Assembly (NCBI GenBank): GCA_015709635.1
Contig: CP054180.1
Coordinates: 1,488,001-1,552,000, forward strand
Length of the DNA: 64,000 nt
Source: Gammaproteobacteria bacterium
GTDB taxonomy: Bacteria > Pseudomonadota > Gammaproteobacteria > Burkholderiales > Nitrosomonadaceae
Direction: 5' to 3'
The notes below the pieces were generated by a model. The model searched no databases. It saw only the letters and a program-made list of their open reading frames with translations, and was not told where the DNA came from. Both the position numbers and the translations under genes were made by a program. Below, one piece after another: positions 27,250-34,789 of the stretch. Numbering within the stretch: the first letter of the stretch is position 1; every line of letters begins with the position of its first letter.

Positions 27250-27316
27250 AGCATTATAGTTTTTGTGTTTTTGAAGTCAGCGTAGCGCGCCGTTTTTGGT
27301 TTTCTGCACCGTAATA

Positions 27317-27337
27317 CCCCGCGGTCTTGCCGCGGGG
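27317..27337. repeat. CCCCGCGG-TCTTG-CCGCGGGG hairpin
   Basis: Perfect eight-base stem and the same TCTTG pentaloop as the hairpin 88 bases upstream, with two compensated base changes in the stem. Reads as a second member of a palindromic repeat family. Confidence 0.6.
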
Positions 27338-27469
27338 ATAGGCGCAGGGCGCGCGGAGCAAATTTATACATACATCTCGCAGAATCCGATCATGAGATTT
27401 ACTTATAATGCGATGCGCAATAAAATCCGTTCATCTTCCTTTTACAAATCAAATCTCGGAGCGAACCCC

Positions 27470-27691
27470 ATGAATAAACAAATGACCGCCATCATTGAAC
27501 GTGAAGGCAGCGGTTATGTGTCTTTCTGTCCGGAGCTCGACATCGCCAGTCAAGGCGATACCGTTCACGAAGCGCGTGAGAACCTGCGGGAAGCGTTGGA
27601 ATTGTTTTTCGAAACCGCATCGGCGGAAGAAATTCAGCAGCGGTTGCATGATGAAATTTATATAACCCGCCTAGAGATTGCCGTTGGGTAA
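27470..27691 (+). CDS. hicB: HicB-like antitoxin
   Basis: 73 residues from ATG 27470 with GGAG upstream. Partly degraded RNase H-like HicB fold: MTAIIEREGSGYVSFCPELD, IASQGDTVHEARENLREALE and FFETA. The usual C-terminal DNA-binding extension is absent, so this is the short form. Overlaps the HicA-like gene, which follows in the next frame. Confidence 0.85.
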   Translation: MNKQMTAIIEREGSGYVSFCPELDIASQGDTVHEARENLREALELFFETASAEEIQQRLHDEIYITRLEIAVG

Positions 27692-27908
27692 GTTGCGGAT
27701 TTTATCTGGACAGCAATTGTGTGCTATTTTGGCACAACATGGTTTTATCGAAGTCCGGCGGCGCGGCAGTCATGTTGTGATGCAGAAAAAAATGGATAAC
27801 ACAACGATTACCGTGCCTGTGCCCAATCATTCCGAAATACGCATCGGAACGCTTCAATCTATCATCCGCCAATCGGGAATTGCCAGAAGTGAATTCGAGG
27901 TTTTGTAG
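27678..27908 (+). CDS. hicA: HicA-like mRNA interferase toxin
   Basis: 76 residues if read from TTG 27678 (TTG 27684 is an alternative). dsRBD-like HicA fold with LSGQQLCAILAQHGFIEVRR followed by RGSHVVMQKK, which contains the catalytic histidine of the family. Overlaps hicB by 14 bases, so the pair is translationally coupled. The antitoxin-first order fits the HicB-HicA variant. Confidence 0.85.
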   Translation: MPLGKLRILSGQQLCAILAQHGFIEVRRRGSHVVMQKKMDNTTITVPVPNHSEIRIGTLQSIIRQSGIARSEFEVL

Positions 27909-28311
27909 CATGGCACGGCTTAATCGCCGCAACAAATAATCCGGCTAAGCCTGCGTCTCCGGGATTTAACCGCAAAGAACTACATCCGCCACACCAGCAA
28001 GTAGCAAGTAGCCTGGATAAGCTTGCGTCATCCGGGACAAAAATTTTCCTCAATCCGTGTAAGGCAAGAGCTGAAAGTGTTCCGCCCCTAATCACCTGCC
28101 GAATGATCGCACCGAACGAAAGCGCGATAGGGCGTAATACCTGCGGGCATTGTCCTTCACGTATTGGTTATCTTAGTAAGCGGATTTTGTGTCATACAAT
28201 TAGAGTCACACATGCATTAATCCGCTTTTGCCGAATTCCTCCAAATCATGATTCCATTGACAGCCATATTTTTATATGGAATCTGATATATCGATATGCT
28301 AAGCTGATTCC
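27909..28311. other. Intergenic region with two REP-like repeats and brnT leader
   Basis: Two REP-like units, about 27939-27972 (CCGGCTAAGCCTGCGTCTCC) and 28010-28046 (CTGGATAAGCTTGCGTCATC). The last 60 bases hold a TTGACA at 28257-28262 and the palindrome ATATCGATAT at 28288-28297 just before brnT, a candidate promoter/operator for an autoregulated toxin-antitoxin operon. No gene seen. Confidence 0.5.
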
Positions 28312-28602
28312 ATGAAGAAAGCTCGGTTTGAGTGGAACACGGATAAAGATGCTGAGAATCAGAAGAAACATGGTGTTGCTTTTTCCTTGGCGCAATATGC
28401 CTTTGCCGATCCTAATCGTGTTATTGCCGAGGATATTGCGCATAGCGAAACGGAAAAGCGTTATTTTTGTTTCGGCGCGGTTGAAGGCGGCATTCTTACC
28501 GTTCGATTTACCTACCGTGGCGGTGTGATTCGTATATTCGGCGCCGGTTATTGGCGCAAAGGAAAGGTAATTTATGAGCAAGAAAATCAAGTATCAGGAT
28601 GA
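28312..28602 (+). CDS. brnT: BrnT-type ribonuclease toxin
   Basis: 96 residues. Motifs of the BrnT (COG2929) family: FEWNTDKDAENQKKHGVAFS, A-x-x-F-x-DPNR and RYFCFGAVEGGILTVRFTYR then IRIFGAGYWRK. RelE-like fold ribonuclease. The 3' end overlaps brnA, which starts at 28574. Confidence 0.9.
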   Translation: MKKARFEWNTDKDAENQKKHGVAFSLAQYAFADPNRVIAEDIAHSETEKRYFCFGAVEGGILTVRFTYRGGVIRIFGAGYWRKGKVIYEQENQVSG

Positions 28603-28840
28603 GCCGATTGAAGCCAAAATCATTGAAGATTTTCTACCTTCGCCCGAACAGCTTGCTTTCCGGGAAGAGGGCGTGAAGGTGACAATTGCGCTCAGCAAGA
28701 AAAGCGTTGAATTCTTCAAGGCGGAAGCAGCGAAACACCATACGCAATATCAGCGCATGATTCGAAATCTGATCGATAGTTATGTCGATGCTTACGACAA
28801 ACCTTCAGTATCAGACTCAGCTTTAACCGAACAGGAATGA
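28574..28840 (+). CDS. brnA: BrnA-type antitoxin
   Basis: 88 residues. Acidic N-terminus followed by a ribbon-helix-helix-like region: VKVTIALSKKSVEFFKAEAA and TQYQRMIRNLIDSYVD, as in BrnA/CopG antitoxins. Starts 29 bases inside brnT. Likely neutralises BrnT and represses the operon. Confidence 0.88.
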   Translation: MSKKIKYQDEPIEAKIIEDFLPSPEQLAFREEGVKVTIALSKKSVEFFKAEAAKHHTQYQRMIRNLIDSYVDAYDKPSVSDSALTEQE

Positions 28841-28852
28841 ACCTGTTAAGTA

Positions 28853-28892
28853 AATAATCCGGATAAGCCTGCATCATCCGAGATAAAATCTA
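28853..28892. repeat. REP-like repeat, copy 4
   Basis: AATCCGGATAAGCCTGCATC then ATCCGAGATAAAATC, the clearest copy of the REP-like family found at 27164, 27939 and 28010. Sits directly after brnA. Confidence 0.65.
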
Positions 28893-29015
28893 AGAATCAG
28901 CGATCTTGCCGGAAATATAGCTTATCCTGCCATTCCTGCGGATTCATCGTAGTCTCGAATAGAGATTACCAAGCACCTAACCCATTAATCCACACCATCA
29001 GCCAAGGAGTTGTTC

Positions 29016-29861
29016 ATGCTTGATATCGCCATTGACACCCTTGTCATGCGGCCATATGTATTCAGTTTTTTTGCGGCATTTTTGCTGGCCTGTGTTCCGC
29101 ATGTGGGTTGGCGTAAGATGCTGATTTTTGCTGTCGTTGGCTATCTGATTGCATTTGCCTCGGAGAAGCTTTCGATCACCACTGGATTTCCTTACGGTTG
29201 GTATTATTACATCGACGACACCAGCCAGCGCGAATTATGGGTATGGGGTGTGCCTTTTTTCGATTCGCTATCGTATGTTTTTCTGACGTATTGCAGTTAT
29301 ACGACGGCGTTGTTCATCCTATCGCCTCTGGCGGCCAAAGGTGCGGATTTGATCACGCTGGAAACGCGCGCTATCCGGCAGTCGTGGGCTGCACTGGTGC
29401 TGGGTGCTTTTCTGCAAACCTTTCTGGACATCATCATCGACCCGGTGGCGTTGCAGGGCGACCGCTGGTTTCTGGGGCAGATTTATGGTTATTACGAGAA
29501 CGGGCTGCATTTCGGTGTGCCGGTTTCAAACTACGCCGGCTGGCTGCTGACTAGTTTTGTGCTGGTGGCCGCTTTCCAGCGGATCGACCGTAAACGCGAC
29601 GCGACGGCACCGCATGGTGTGTTTGCGATGCCGTTCCGCTCGTTGCTGGGGCCGGTTCTTTATCTGTCGGTGCTGATCTTCAACTGGGTGGTCACGCTGT
29701 GGATCGGTGAGTATCTGATTGCGCTGACCGGCATACTGATTTTTACGCTGCCGATTGTGATGGTGATCGTTTTAGCTATTTTGCGGATCAATCGTTACCG
29801 TGAAGAAGAACTGCGGCAGCATCTGCAAGATTATCCTTGGTCGCCCTTGAACAAGCTTTGA
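29016..29861 (+). CDS. Carotenoid biosynthesis-type membrane protein (DUF422/CruF-like)
   Basis: ATG 29016 follows AAGGAGTTGTTC. 281 residues with about seven membrane helices. The conserved pattern SEKLSITTGFPYGWYYYID, GVPFFDSLSYVFLTYCSYTT, and FLDIIIDPVALQGDRWFLG is typical of the Caroten_synth family, whose members include carotenoid hydratases. Substrate here is uncertain; no other carotenoid genes are in the window. Confidence 0.8.
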   Translation: MLDIAIDTLVMRPYVFSFFAAFLLACVPHVGWRKMLIFAVVGYLIAFASEKLSITTGFPYGWYYYIDDTSQRELWVWGVPFFDSLSYVFLTYCSYTTALFILSPLAAKGADLITLETRAIRQSWAALVLGAFLQTFLDIIIDPVALQGDRWFLGQIYGYYENGLHFGVPVSNYAGWLLTSFVLVAAFQRIDRKRDATAPHGVFAMPFRSLLGPVLYLSVLIFNWVVTLWIGEYLIALTGILIFTLPIVMVIVLAILRINRYREEELRQHLQDYPWSPLNKL

Positions 29862-29976
29862 AGAATGATAATGCACCACACGCAGCGGTTTGACAGTGCT
29901 TAGAGTCACCAGTACACTCAAAAGCGATCAAAAGACCGATTCTATTTCCTTCAAAATCAGCGAGAAATTAAATTCC

Positions 29977-30510
29977 ATGGATATCAATGCCATTCCCGTA
30001 GGCGCCAATGTGCCCGCCAATGTCAACGTCGTCATCGAAGTGCCGACCGGCGGCGAGCCTGTCAAATATGAATTCGATAAACGATCCGGCGCCTTGTTTG
30101 TCGATCGTATCCTGCATACGCCGATGCGTTATCCGGCCAACTACGGTTTCATTCCGCACACGTTGTGCGATGATGGCGATCCGCTCGATGCGCTGGTGAT
30201 TGCCCGCTCGCCGTTTCTCGCCGGTTGCGTGGTGCGCGCTCGGCCGATCGCGCTGCTGCACCTCGAGGATGAGCACGGCGGTGATGAAAAATTGATCTGC
30301 GTGCCGGATAACAAAACGTTTCCGTACTACGCGCATGTCTGCGAACGCGACGATTTGCCGGATATCGTGTTTCAGCAGATCGAGCATTTCTTTACACATT
30401 ACAAGGATCTCGAACCGGAAAAATGGGTGCGCGTCGGCCGCTGGGGCGATTCCGGCGAAGCGCGCGACATGGTGATGCGTGCGATCGACATGGCAAAAAC
30501 CGCCGGCTGA
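29977..30510 (+). CDS. ppa: Inorganic pyrophosphatase
   Basis: 177 residues from ATG 29977, the usual family I length. Active-site signature DDGDPLDALVI with the three metal Asp residues, plus RYPANYGFIPHTL and KYEFDKRSGALFVDR. Hydrolyses PPi in the cytoplasm. Preceded by the carotenoid-type gene on the same strand. Confidence 0.97.
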   Translation: MDINAIPVGANVPANVNVVIEVPTGGEPVKYEFDKRSGALFVDRILHTPMRYPANYGFIPHTLCDDGDPLDALVIARSPFLAGCVVRARPIALLHLEDEHGGDEKLICVPDNKTFPYYAHVCERDDLPDIVFQQIEHFFTHYKDLEPEKWVRVGRWGDSGEARDMVMRAIDMAKTAG

Positions 30511-30611
30511 ACGGCGATTGCGACCGTGGCGCGACTTGTCAATTGATCAATACTTCGGCACTATGCCATGGCTGTTTGCAAAAATAGGGCAATTTTCTGA
30601 CTGAAAATAGC

Positions 30612-30756
30612 TTTGGAAAGTGATGAAAAACTGTTGCGCTCGGTCATGTAGCATTGAAACCAGGTTCAAAGTGCTCCTTTATTACTCGTAAACTGTGCTT
30701 TCTCTCCTGATTTCGCCTTGACTGACGTCACTCGCTATCTTTTTCAGAATTTCCAT
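30612..30756 (-). repeat. Miniature element family B, copy 2
   Basis: On the minus strand ATGGAAATTCTGAAAAAGAT starts a 145-base segment closely matching the copy at 56861-57002 (GAAATCAGG, TTTACGAGTAAT, TTTGAACCT, ATGACCGAGCGCAACAG). Ends are imperfect inverted repeats (GGAAA..TGAAAAA..GCGAGTG / GGAAA..TGAAAAA..GCGCTC). No coding capacity. It fills most of the 320-base gap between ppa and the next gene. Confidence 0.75.
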
Positions 30757-30831
30757 AGAAGTATTGAATGTAGTCGTATGTGTCAAGCTTTCCCATCGAT
30801 TAACCGGGTAATTCCCAACAGGAGGTGACAT

Positions 30832-31293
30832 ATGATGAAAATTGATCGAACAATTCCGCGATTCACTGTTTTTTTAGTTTCTGTTTGTCTTGCGGTGGCA
30901 TTAGCCGTATCCGGTTGCACGGTAAAACTGATCAGCAGTTACGATGAGACTACCGATAGGGCGGTAACTGATTTGCAGCGGAAAACCGAAGCGCATCTGG
31001 TGGCACTGGAATCGGTGGAAGGCTTACCGGAGTGCACTTATGAAAACCACAAGCAATTTTATGATGAAACCAAAGTGGATATCAGTGCAATCACTGTCCG
31101 TGTTGCGGCAATTCCTAAAAATGACATCACCACGCAAGAGACGCAATTACTGGCCGGTAATTTGGACAATCTTGAAAAACTTCACAAAATTGCGTGCTTG
31201 TCCAAGGATCAAATCACACTCGTACGTTCGCATTTCAATACCAGCTTTACGGCAATTCTGAAGCTGGAACTTGCAAAGCGCCGCGGTGAGTAA
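30832..31293 (+). CDS. Hypothetical lipoprotein
   Basis: 153 residues from ATG 30832, behind AGGAGGTGACAT. Signal with lipobox LAVSGCTVKL. The mature part is mainly helical and charged, with a YENHKQFYDETKVDISAIT stretch and two further cysteines (around residues 65 and 121). Followed after 38 bases by another small gene with its own strong ribosome binding site; both probably share a transcript. Family not recognised. Confidence 0.75.
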   Translation: MMKIDRTIPRFTVFLVSVCLAVALAVSGCTVKLISSYDETTDRAVTDLQRKTEAHLVALESVEGLPECTYENHKQFYDETKVDISAITVRVAAIPKNDITTQETQLLAGNLDNLEKLHKIACLSKDQITLVRSHFNTSFTAILKLELAKRRGE

Positions 31294-31331
31294 CTTTGGG
31301 TCAACAATGACAAGCTGAATCTAAGGAGAAA

Positions 31332-31664
31332 ATGATGAGCCTGGATGCGATTAAACTGGGAAAAGACATACTCGCTGCGCTGAATGGCAGCCTTGCGGAA
31401 AAATGGCCCGACGTCAAAGAGTATGGCGAAGCTGAAGCCAAGAAACTCGCGCAAACCTTGGTGATGATCGAGACACTGCAAGCCACCGGCAAGATCAACA
31501 AGGAACAAGCCGCTTTGCATCTTGAGATGCAAAAGAATGCAACGCGCATGGTGCTGATGACGATCGAAGGACTTGGTGTTCTCGCTGCGGAAGCGGCGAT
31601 CAATGCGGCGCTCAGTACCGTGAAGGATAGTGTCAATAAAGAAATCGGTTTTACGCTACTGTAG
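31332..31664 (+). CDS. Small helical protein, hypothetical
   Basis: 110 residues, ATG 31332 or 31335 after AAGGAGAAA. Predicted almost all alpha-helical, with an amphipathic first part (YGEAEAKKLAQTLVMIETLQ) and an alanine-rich hydrophobic C-terminal helix (VLMTIEGLGVLAAEAAINAA). May be a membrane- or protein-associated partner of the lipoprotein upstream. No known family identified. Confidence 0.7.
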   Translation: MMSLDAIKLGKDILAALNGSLAEKWPDVKEYGEAEAKKLAQTLVMIETLQATGKINKEQAALHLEMQKNATRMVLMTIEGLGVLAAEAAINAALSTVKDSVNKEIGFTLL

Positions 31665-31719
31665 TTTCTACACTAAAAATTATTGCTTGTTACCACAGAA
31701 ATAATTTCAAAATTGCTTG

Positions 31720-31756
31720 ATCCACTATCCGCCAGAAAATCCGGCGGATAGTGGAT
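31720..31756. terminator. Strong symmetric hairpin
   Basis: ATCCACTATCCGCC and GGCGGATAGTGGAT form a perfect 14-base stem around AGAAAATCC. It lies between the forward small gene (stop 31664) and the reverse PEP-CTERM gene tail (stop 31820), suiting a two-way terminator. Confidence 0.7.
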
Positions 31757-31819
31757 GTGGACATTTCATTAACAACCGATTTGCTCAGGACAATAGATTT
31801 TTCTGGGGCGGGGAACTAC

Positions 31820-31897
31820 TTAACCAACGCGTGTCACGATTTTTTTGCGGCAAGCAGAGGCACCCACCAAACCTACGCCAATCAATAGCATGGCGTA
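31820..31897 (-). pseudogene. PEP-CTERM tail of PhoX-like gene, cut off by IS110 element
   Basis: Directly beyond the IS end the minus strand reads YAMLLIGVGLVGASACRKKI then VTRVG and a stop. This is the transmembrane and basic part of a PEP-CTERM signal and joins in frame with AVPEPET at 33168 if the IS is removed. It is thus the displaced 3' end of the interrupted gene. Confidence 0.85.
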
Positions 31898-31932
31898 GAT
31901 ACTCTCTCTTTTTGCAAATGATTTTTAAGAAA

Positions 31933-32925
31933 TCATGTTGTTTCCATACGAAAAAACATACGGCCATCAAAAGGCTGTTTGCTGCGTAACATGCCGTAAA
32001 TTGCATGCAGTATTTTGCGCATGACTGCACATAATGCTTGGATTTTCAGTAACCCACGTTTTTCCTGTAAATGTTTGTAGTAAGCTGCAACATGAGGCTC
32101 GCTGCGGCTTGCCACCAACGCAGGCATGTATAAGGCTTGGCGGATATACCGGTTGCCTGCTTTACTAATCCTTGTTTGCTTGACCACGCTACCGCCCGAT
32201 TCAAAGTGCCTCGGATCCAAGCCTGCATAGGCTACCCATTGTTTGATCGTTAAATCATCAGGCATAGTCAATAGTTCGCCTAGCAACTGAATGGCAGAGG
32301 CTTCGGCAATACCTTTCATGCTAGTAATCAAGGCAAAAATCTCACGTAATTCTTGGTTTCTGTTAATAATGCTCAATGCGTTGATACGGAAACTAGCAAT
32401 TTGTTCTTCAAGTGTGCCAATCAAACTTTTTGTCTGCGTGAGGATCACTTCCGGTGTTTCCTGAGTCACCATCAATGCACCTAACTGATTCTTCACCTGC
32501 GCTTTGATTTTGTTGGTTGCGGAAATGCGGCGCGCTAAAGCGCGTAACGCAAGCGCTTCTTCACTTGGGCGCTGCCATTGAACAAGCGGCATCCGCTCGG
32601 CATAGCTCGCCAATACATCCGCATCAATACTGTCGGTCTTACACCGCTGCATCAGTGCCTTGGCAAAGTTATGAGCAGCTTTGGGATTGATTACCGTTAC
32701 CGTAATCTTTTCGGAACGGCTCAAGGCAACGGCCAGATCAAAGTGATGCATACCTGTCGCTTCCATACACACGATGCTTTCACCCTGCAATTTTTGAATC
32801 AAAGCAACTAAGCGTTTATGATCTTCCGGTGCATTCTCATACGGTTGTGCTTTTCGATGCTTGCCATTAACACTGACCACCACACTCAATGCTTTACCTG
32901 AAACATCAATACCAATGTGATTCAT
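31933..32925 (-). CDS. IS110-family transposase (DEDD recombinase)
   Basis: 330 residues. N-terminal RuvC-like DEDD domain: MNHIGIDVSGKALSVVV, ESIVCMEATGMHHFDLAVAL, KTDSIDADVLASYAERMP. C-terminal Transposase_20 domain with SMKGIAEASAIQLLGEL, QWVAYAGLDPRHFESGG and KAGNRYIRQALYMPALVA including the serine region of the catalytic Tnp domain. Complete and apparently intact. Known members insert by RNA-guided recombination at a short core. Confidence 0.95.
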   Translation of the reverse strand: MNHIGIDVSGKALSVVVSVNGKHRKAQPYENAPEDHKRLVALIQKLQGESIVCMEATGMHHFDLAVALSRSEKITVTVINPKAAHNFAKALMQRCKTDSIDADVLASYAERMPLVQWQRPSEEALALRALARRISATNKIKAQVKNQLGALMVTQETPEVILTQTKSLIGTLEEQIASFRINALSIINRNQELREIFALITSMKGIAEASAIQLLGELLTMPDDLTIKQWVAYAGLDPRHFESGGSVVKQTRISKAGNRYIRQALYMPALVASRSEPHVAAYYKHLQEKRGLLKIQALCAVMRKILHAIYGMLRSKQPFDGRMFFRMETT

Positions 32926-33167
32926 TGCTTATCACCTCGAAATCATTTTTGTTATCATGCTTTCTGGTTTCCCTGACCCTGGCACTTCATCTATCTTCCT
33001 TGCAAATTCAGGTTCAGAAGCTAAGCTTACAGACCTTGGATACTCCACGATATGGATGACGAGGGCGGGGAGCCTTTCTACGTACAAGCTCGGAGCTTAA
33101 GGTTGGGTCGACTTCCCCAGAAATTGGTATTACTCTAATACAATTTTCTTGTCGGGTTAATATACAA
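32926..33167 (-). ncRNA. Candidate bridge-RNA region of the IS110 element
   Basis: Non-coding 5' end of the IS, where IS110-group elements encode the guide (bridge) RNA. Short matches to the junctions are present in transposase orientation: GGAAACC (the target reads GGAAACCT), GAGTATC (the IS right end reads GAGTATCT), and CTTGTA (the donor junction CT-TGTA). The order differs from the best known example, and such short matches can arise by chance, so this is a hypothesis. Confidence 0.4.
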
Positions 33168-33470
33168 GGTTTCCGGTTCAGGAACAGCGATCATCATGGT
33201 TCGATCATCGCCGCTCAAGGGGTGCTGTACATTGACATACGCCACGTTGGGGTTGAATTTGTCGAAATAGAGTCCGGTTGGTTCAGCACCCAGAGTAGAC
33301 ATGGAGGCCCAGCGGCTGATCGATTCGGCTATGCCATCGTTATCGGCGTCGGTGACGAACCAAATATCGGCTTGACCGCCGGGTTGATCTTCAACGATAT
33401 ACATATGACCTTCGGCATCAATCGCCATATTGTCAGGATCGTTAAAAACTCCGCCTACCGGTAATCCAGG
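33168..33470 (-). pseudogene. PhoX-like (DUF839) PEP-CTERM gene, 3' part, IS-interrupted
   Basis: Minus-strand frame with VGGVFNDPDNMAIDAEGHMY, IVEDQPGGQADIWFVTDADN, GAEPTGLYFDKFNPNVAYVN and VQHPLSGDDRTMMIAVPEPET, after which IS sequence begins. This is the C-terminal part of a PhoX-type alkaline phosphatase-like protein with a PEP-CTERM anchor. Upstream of about 33470 the homology appears to stop, so the N-terminal portion is missing. Confidence 0.8.
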
Positions 33471-33685
33471 ACGATTATCTGATCGATTAAAGATCGCTTG
33501 GCTGTGGAATCACTGCATAAAAAGCCTTTTTGATACCATTGCATAGGCAAGATAAGTGGAAACACTGTCTGTGTTTCTTCATTGTGAAATGCGATAATTT
33601 TATTGAAACTGATGTGTCGGGGCGATGCAGATAAGTGAGTAACGATGACTTCAGTCAAGCAACTGTAATAAAGGAAAAGAAATAA

Positions 33686-34135
33686 ATGAAGTTGTTATTT
33701 TTGTTATTCGTAGCGATTGTTTTGTTGGGGTGTCAAATGATTTCAACCATTAACCAGCGCCCGGTACTTGATGTCAAACTGATTGGCGTATGGACAGGCG
33801 AATATCTGGAAGAGGGTGGTGCTTTGAAGCGCTGGAAGCAGGTAAGAAATGCCGACGGTACTTACCGCATCGAATTCAGTTTCACGGAAAAGGATGAAAC
33901 GGTGAAAAGCTTTATTGAATCCGGGCGCTGGTGGATTCAGGGCGGTCTATTCCATGAAATTGCTTTGCCTGAAAAAGGCCATCCGGACAAATACCGCTAT
34001 TCTTTTAAAAAGAAGGACTGTGTCAGCTTCGAATTGGTCGAAAGTGAAGGATTCACCGAAGAGGAAGACAGTTATAAGTTTAGCGAATGCTTGGAGGCGG
34101 ATTCACCGCCGGCAAATTTCAGCAATTCTATTTAA
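33686..34135 (+). CDS. Hypothetical lipoprotein
   Basis: 149 residues; ATG 33686 after GGAAAAGAAATAA. Signal and lipobox LLGCQM (cysteine near residue 16). The mature part is beta-rich: LIGVWTGEYLEEGGALKRWK, EFSFTEKDETVKSFIESGRW, reminiscent of lipocalin-like single-domain folds. The TAA stop is inside the terminal repeat of the miniature element that starts at 34132, so the original C-terminus may have been different. Confidence 0.72.
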   Translation: MKLLFLLFVAIVLLGCQMISTINQRPVLDVKLIGVWTGEYLEEGGALKRWKQVRNADGTYRIEFSFTEKDETVKSFIESGRWWIQGGLFHEIALPEKGHPDKYRYSFKKKDCVSFELVESEGFTEEEDSYKFSECLEADSPPANFSNSI

Positions 34136-34282
34136 GGAAATGCTGATTAATTGACTATACGAGCGAATCACTTCGTTGCGCGGTACTCGCTCCCTCGTCT
34201 ATCCTGTTGATATGTCTCGGTTGCTGTGTTCCGTGCGCCTCGTGCTTCATCTCGTTCGCCGAATTAATCAGCGTTTCCTTAA
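34132..34282. mobile_element. Miniature inverted-repeat element family A, complete copy (151 bp)
   Basis: 21-base terminal inverted repeats TTAAGGAAATGCTGATTAATT and its near-complement ending CAGCGTTTCCTTAA, one mismatch. Interior carries no open frame. A half copy is at 6371-6446 and a fused pair of ends at 45560-45597. No transposase inside; the mobilising enzyme is unknown. Confidence 0.8.
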
Positions 34283-34368
34283 TTTTGGGATGTTTCTTAT
34301 TTTGCAACGATCATTCTCTGCCACGGCTTTTCCGCTTAGCGTGAGCGATGGCAGAGAAAATAAGATTG

Positions 34369-34731
34369 TTAACGCATATGCGCTTCGACAAAAGTGGTTT
34401 CCCGGTTGAAATCATCCCAGATATTGGCTGGTTTGACGAAAGGTGTCGTCGGCACAAAGAATGTTGCGATATCGAAAGCACCGCTCAATGTGCGCCCCAC
34501 GGCATTGGCAACTCCGGTAAGCAAACCGACCGTCATGCCGTGAACAACGCCATCCCGGTTGCCGACAATGGTTATCGTTTTTGGTATTTCAGCAAACCCG
34601 GTCACCGCATTCGCAATGCCATTTCCCAGTTTCTCAACCACTTTGTCCGGGTATTGATCGGCCAGTGCAAGATTAGGTGCTGCTAAAGTTAGTACAAACA
34701 TAATGAATAAAGCTCGAATCGTTTTTTTCAT
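34369..34731 (-). CDS. Exosortase-associated protein, TIGR04073-like
   Basis: 120 residues with a cleavable signal (AAPNLALADQ). The body matches the small TIGR04073-type family: VEKLGNGIANAVTGFAEIPK and GMTVGLLTGVANAVGRTLSG followed by AFDIATFFVPTT. Such genes occur in genomes with PEP-CTERM/exosortase systems. ATG 34731 has AGGA upstream. A glycine-zipper style hydrophobic centre suggests membrane association. Confidence 0.78.
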   Translation of the reverse strand: MKKTIRALFIMFVLTLAAPNLALADQYPDKVVEKLGNGIANAVTGFAEIPKTITIVGNRDGVVHGMTVGLLTGVANAVGRTLSGAFDIATFFVPTTPFVKPANIWDDFNRETTFVEAHMR

Positions 34732-34789
34732 TGGTAAATCCTAAATACGAATAGAATCGATTATTTTACCGAAATGCCGGATTATTTTC

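Larger units (their letters stand above)
31898..33167 (-). mobile_element. IS110-family insertion sequence, 1270 bp
   Basis: Boundaries are set by joining the two halves of the interrupted gene: GGCGTA ends at 31897 and GGTTTC begins at 33168. In transposase orientation the junctions read GAAAC-CT-TGTATATT and GAGAGTAT-CT-ACGCC, so a CT dinucleotide occurs at both ends, as expected for this family's core. No terminal inverted repeats. One transposase, 35 bases of 3' flank and about 240 bases of 5' non-coding sequence. Confidence 0.88.

Noticed and set aside
27229..27337. Paired hairpins as a CRISPR-like array
   Set aside because: Only two units, palindromic with no spacer regularity and no cas genes.
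34133..34282. Family A element as a structured RNA gene
   Set aside because: Terminal inverted repeats and a related half copy elsewhere fit a miniature mobile element better; no promoter seen.
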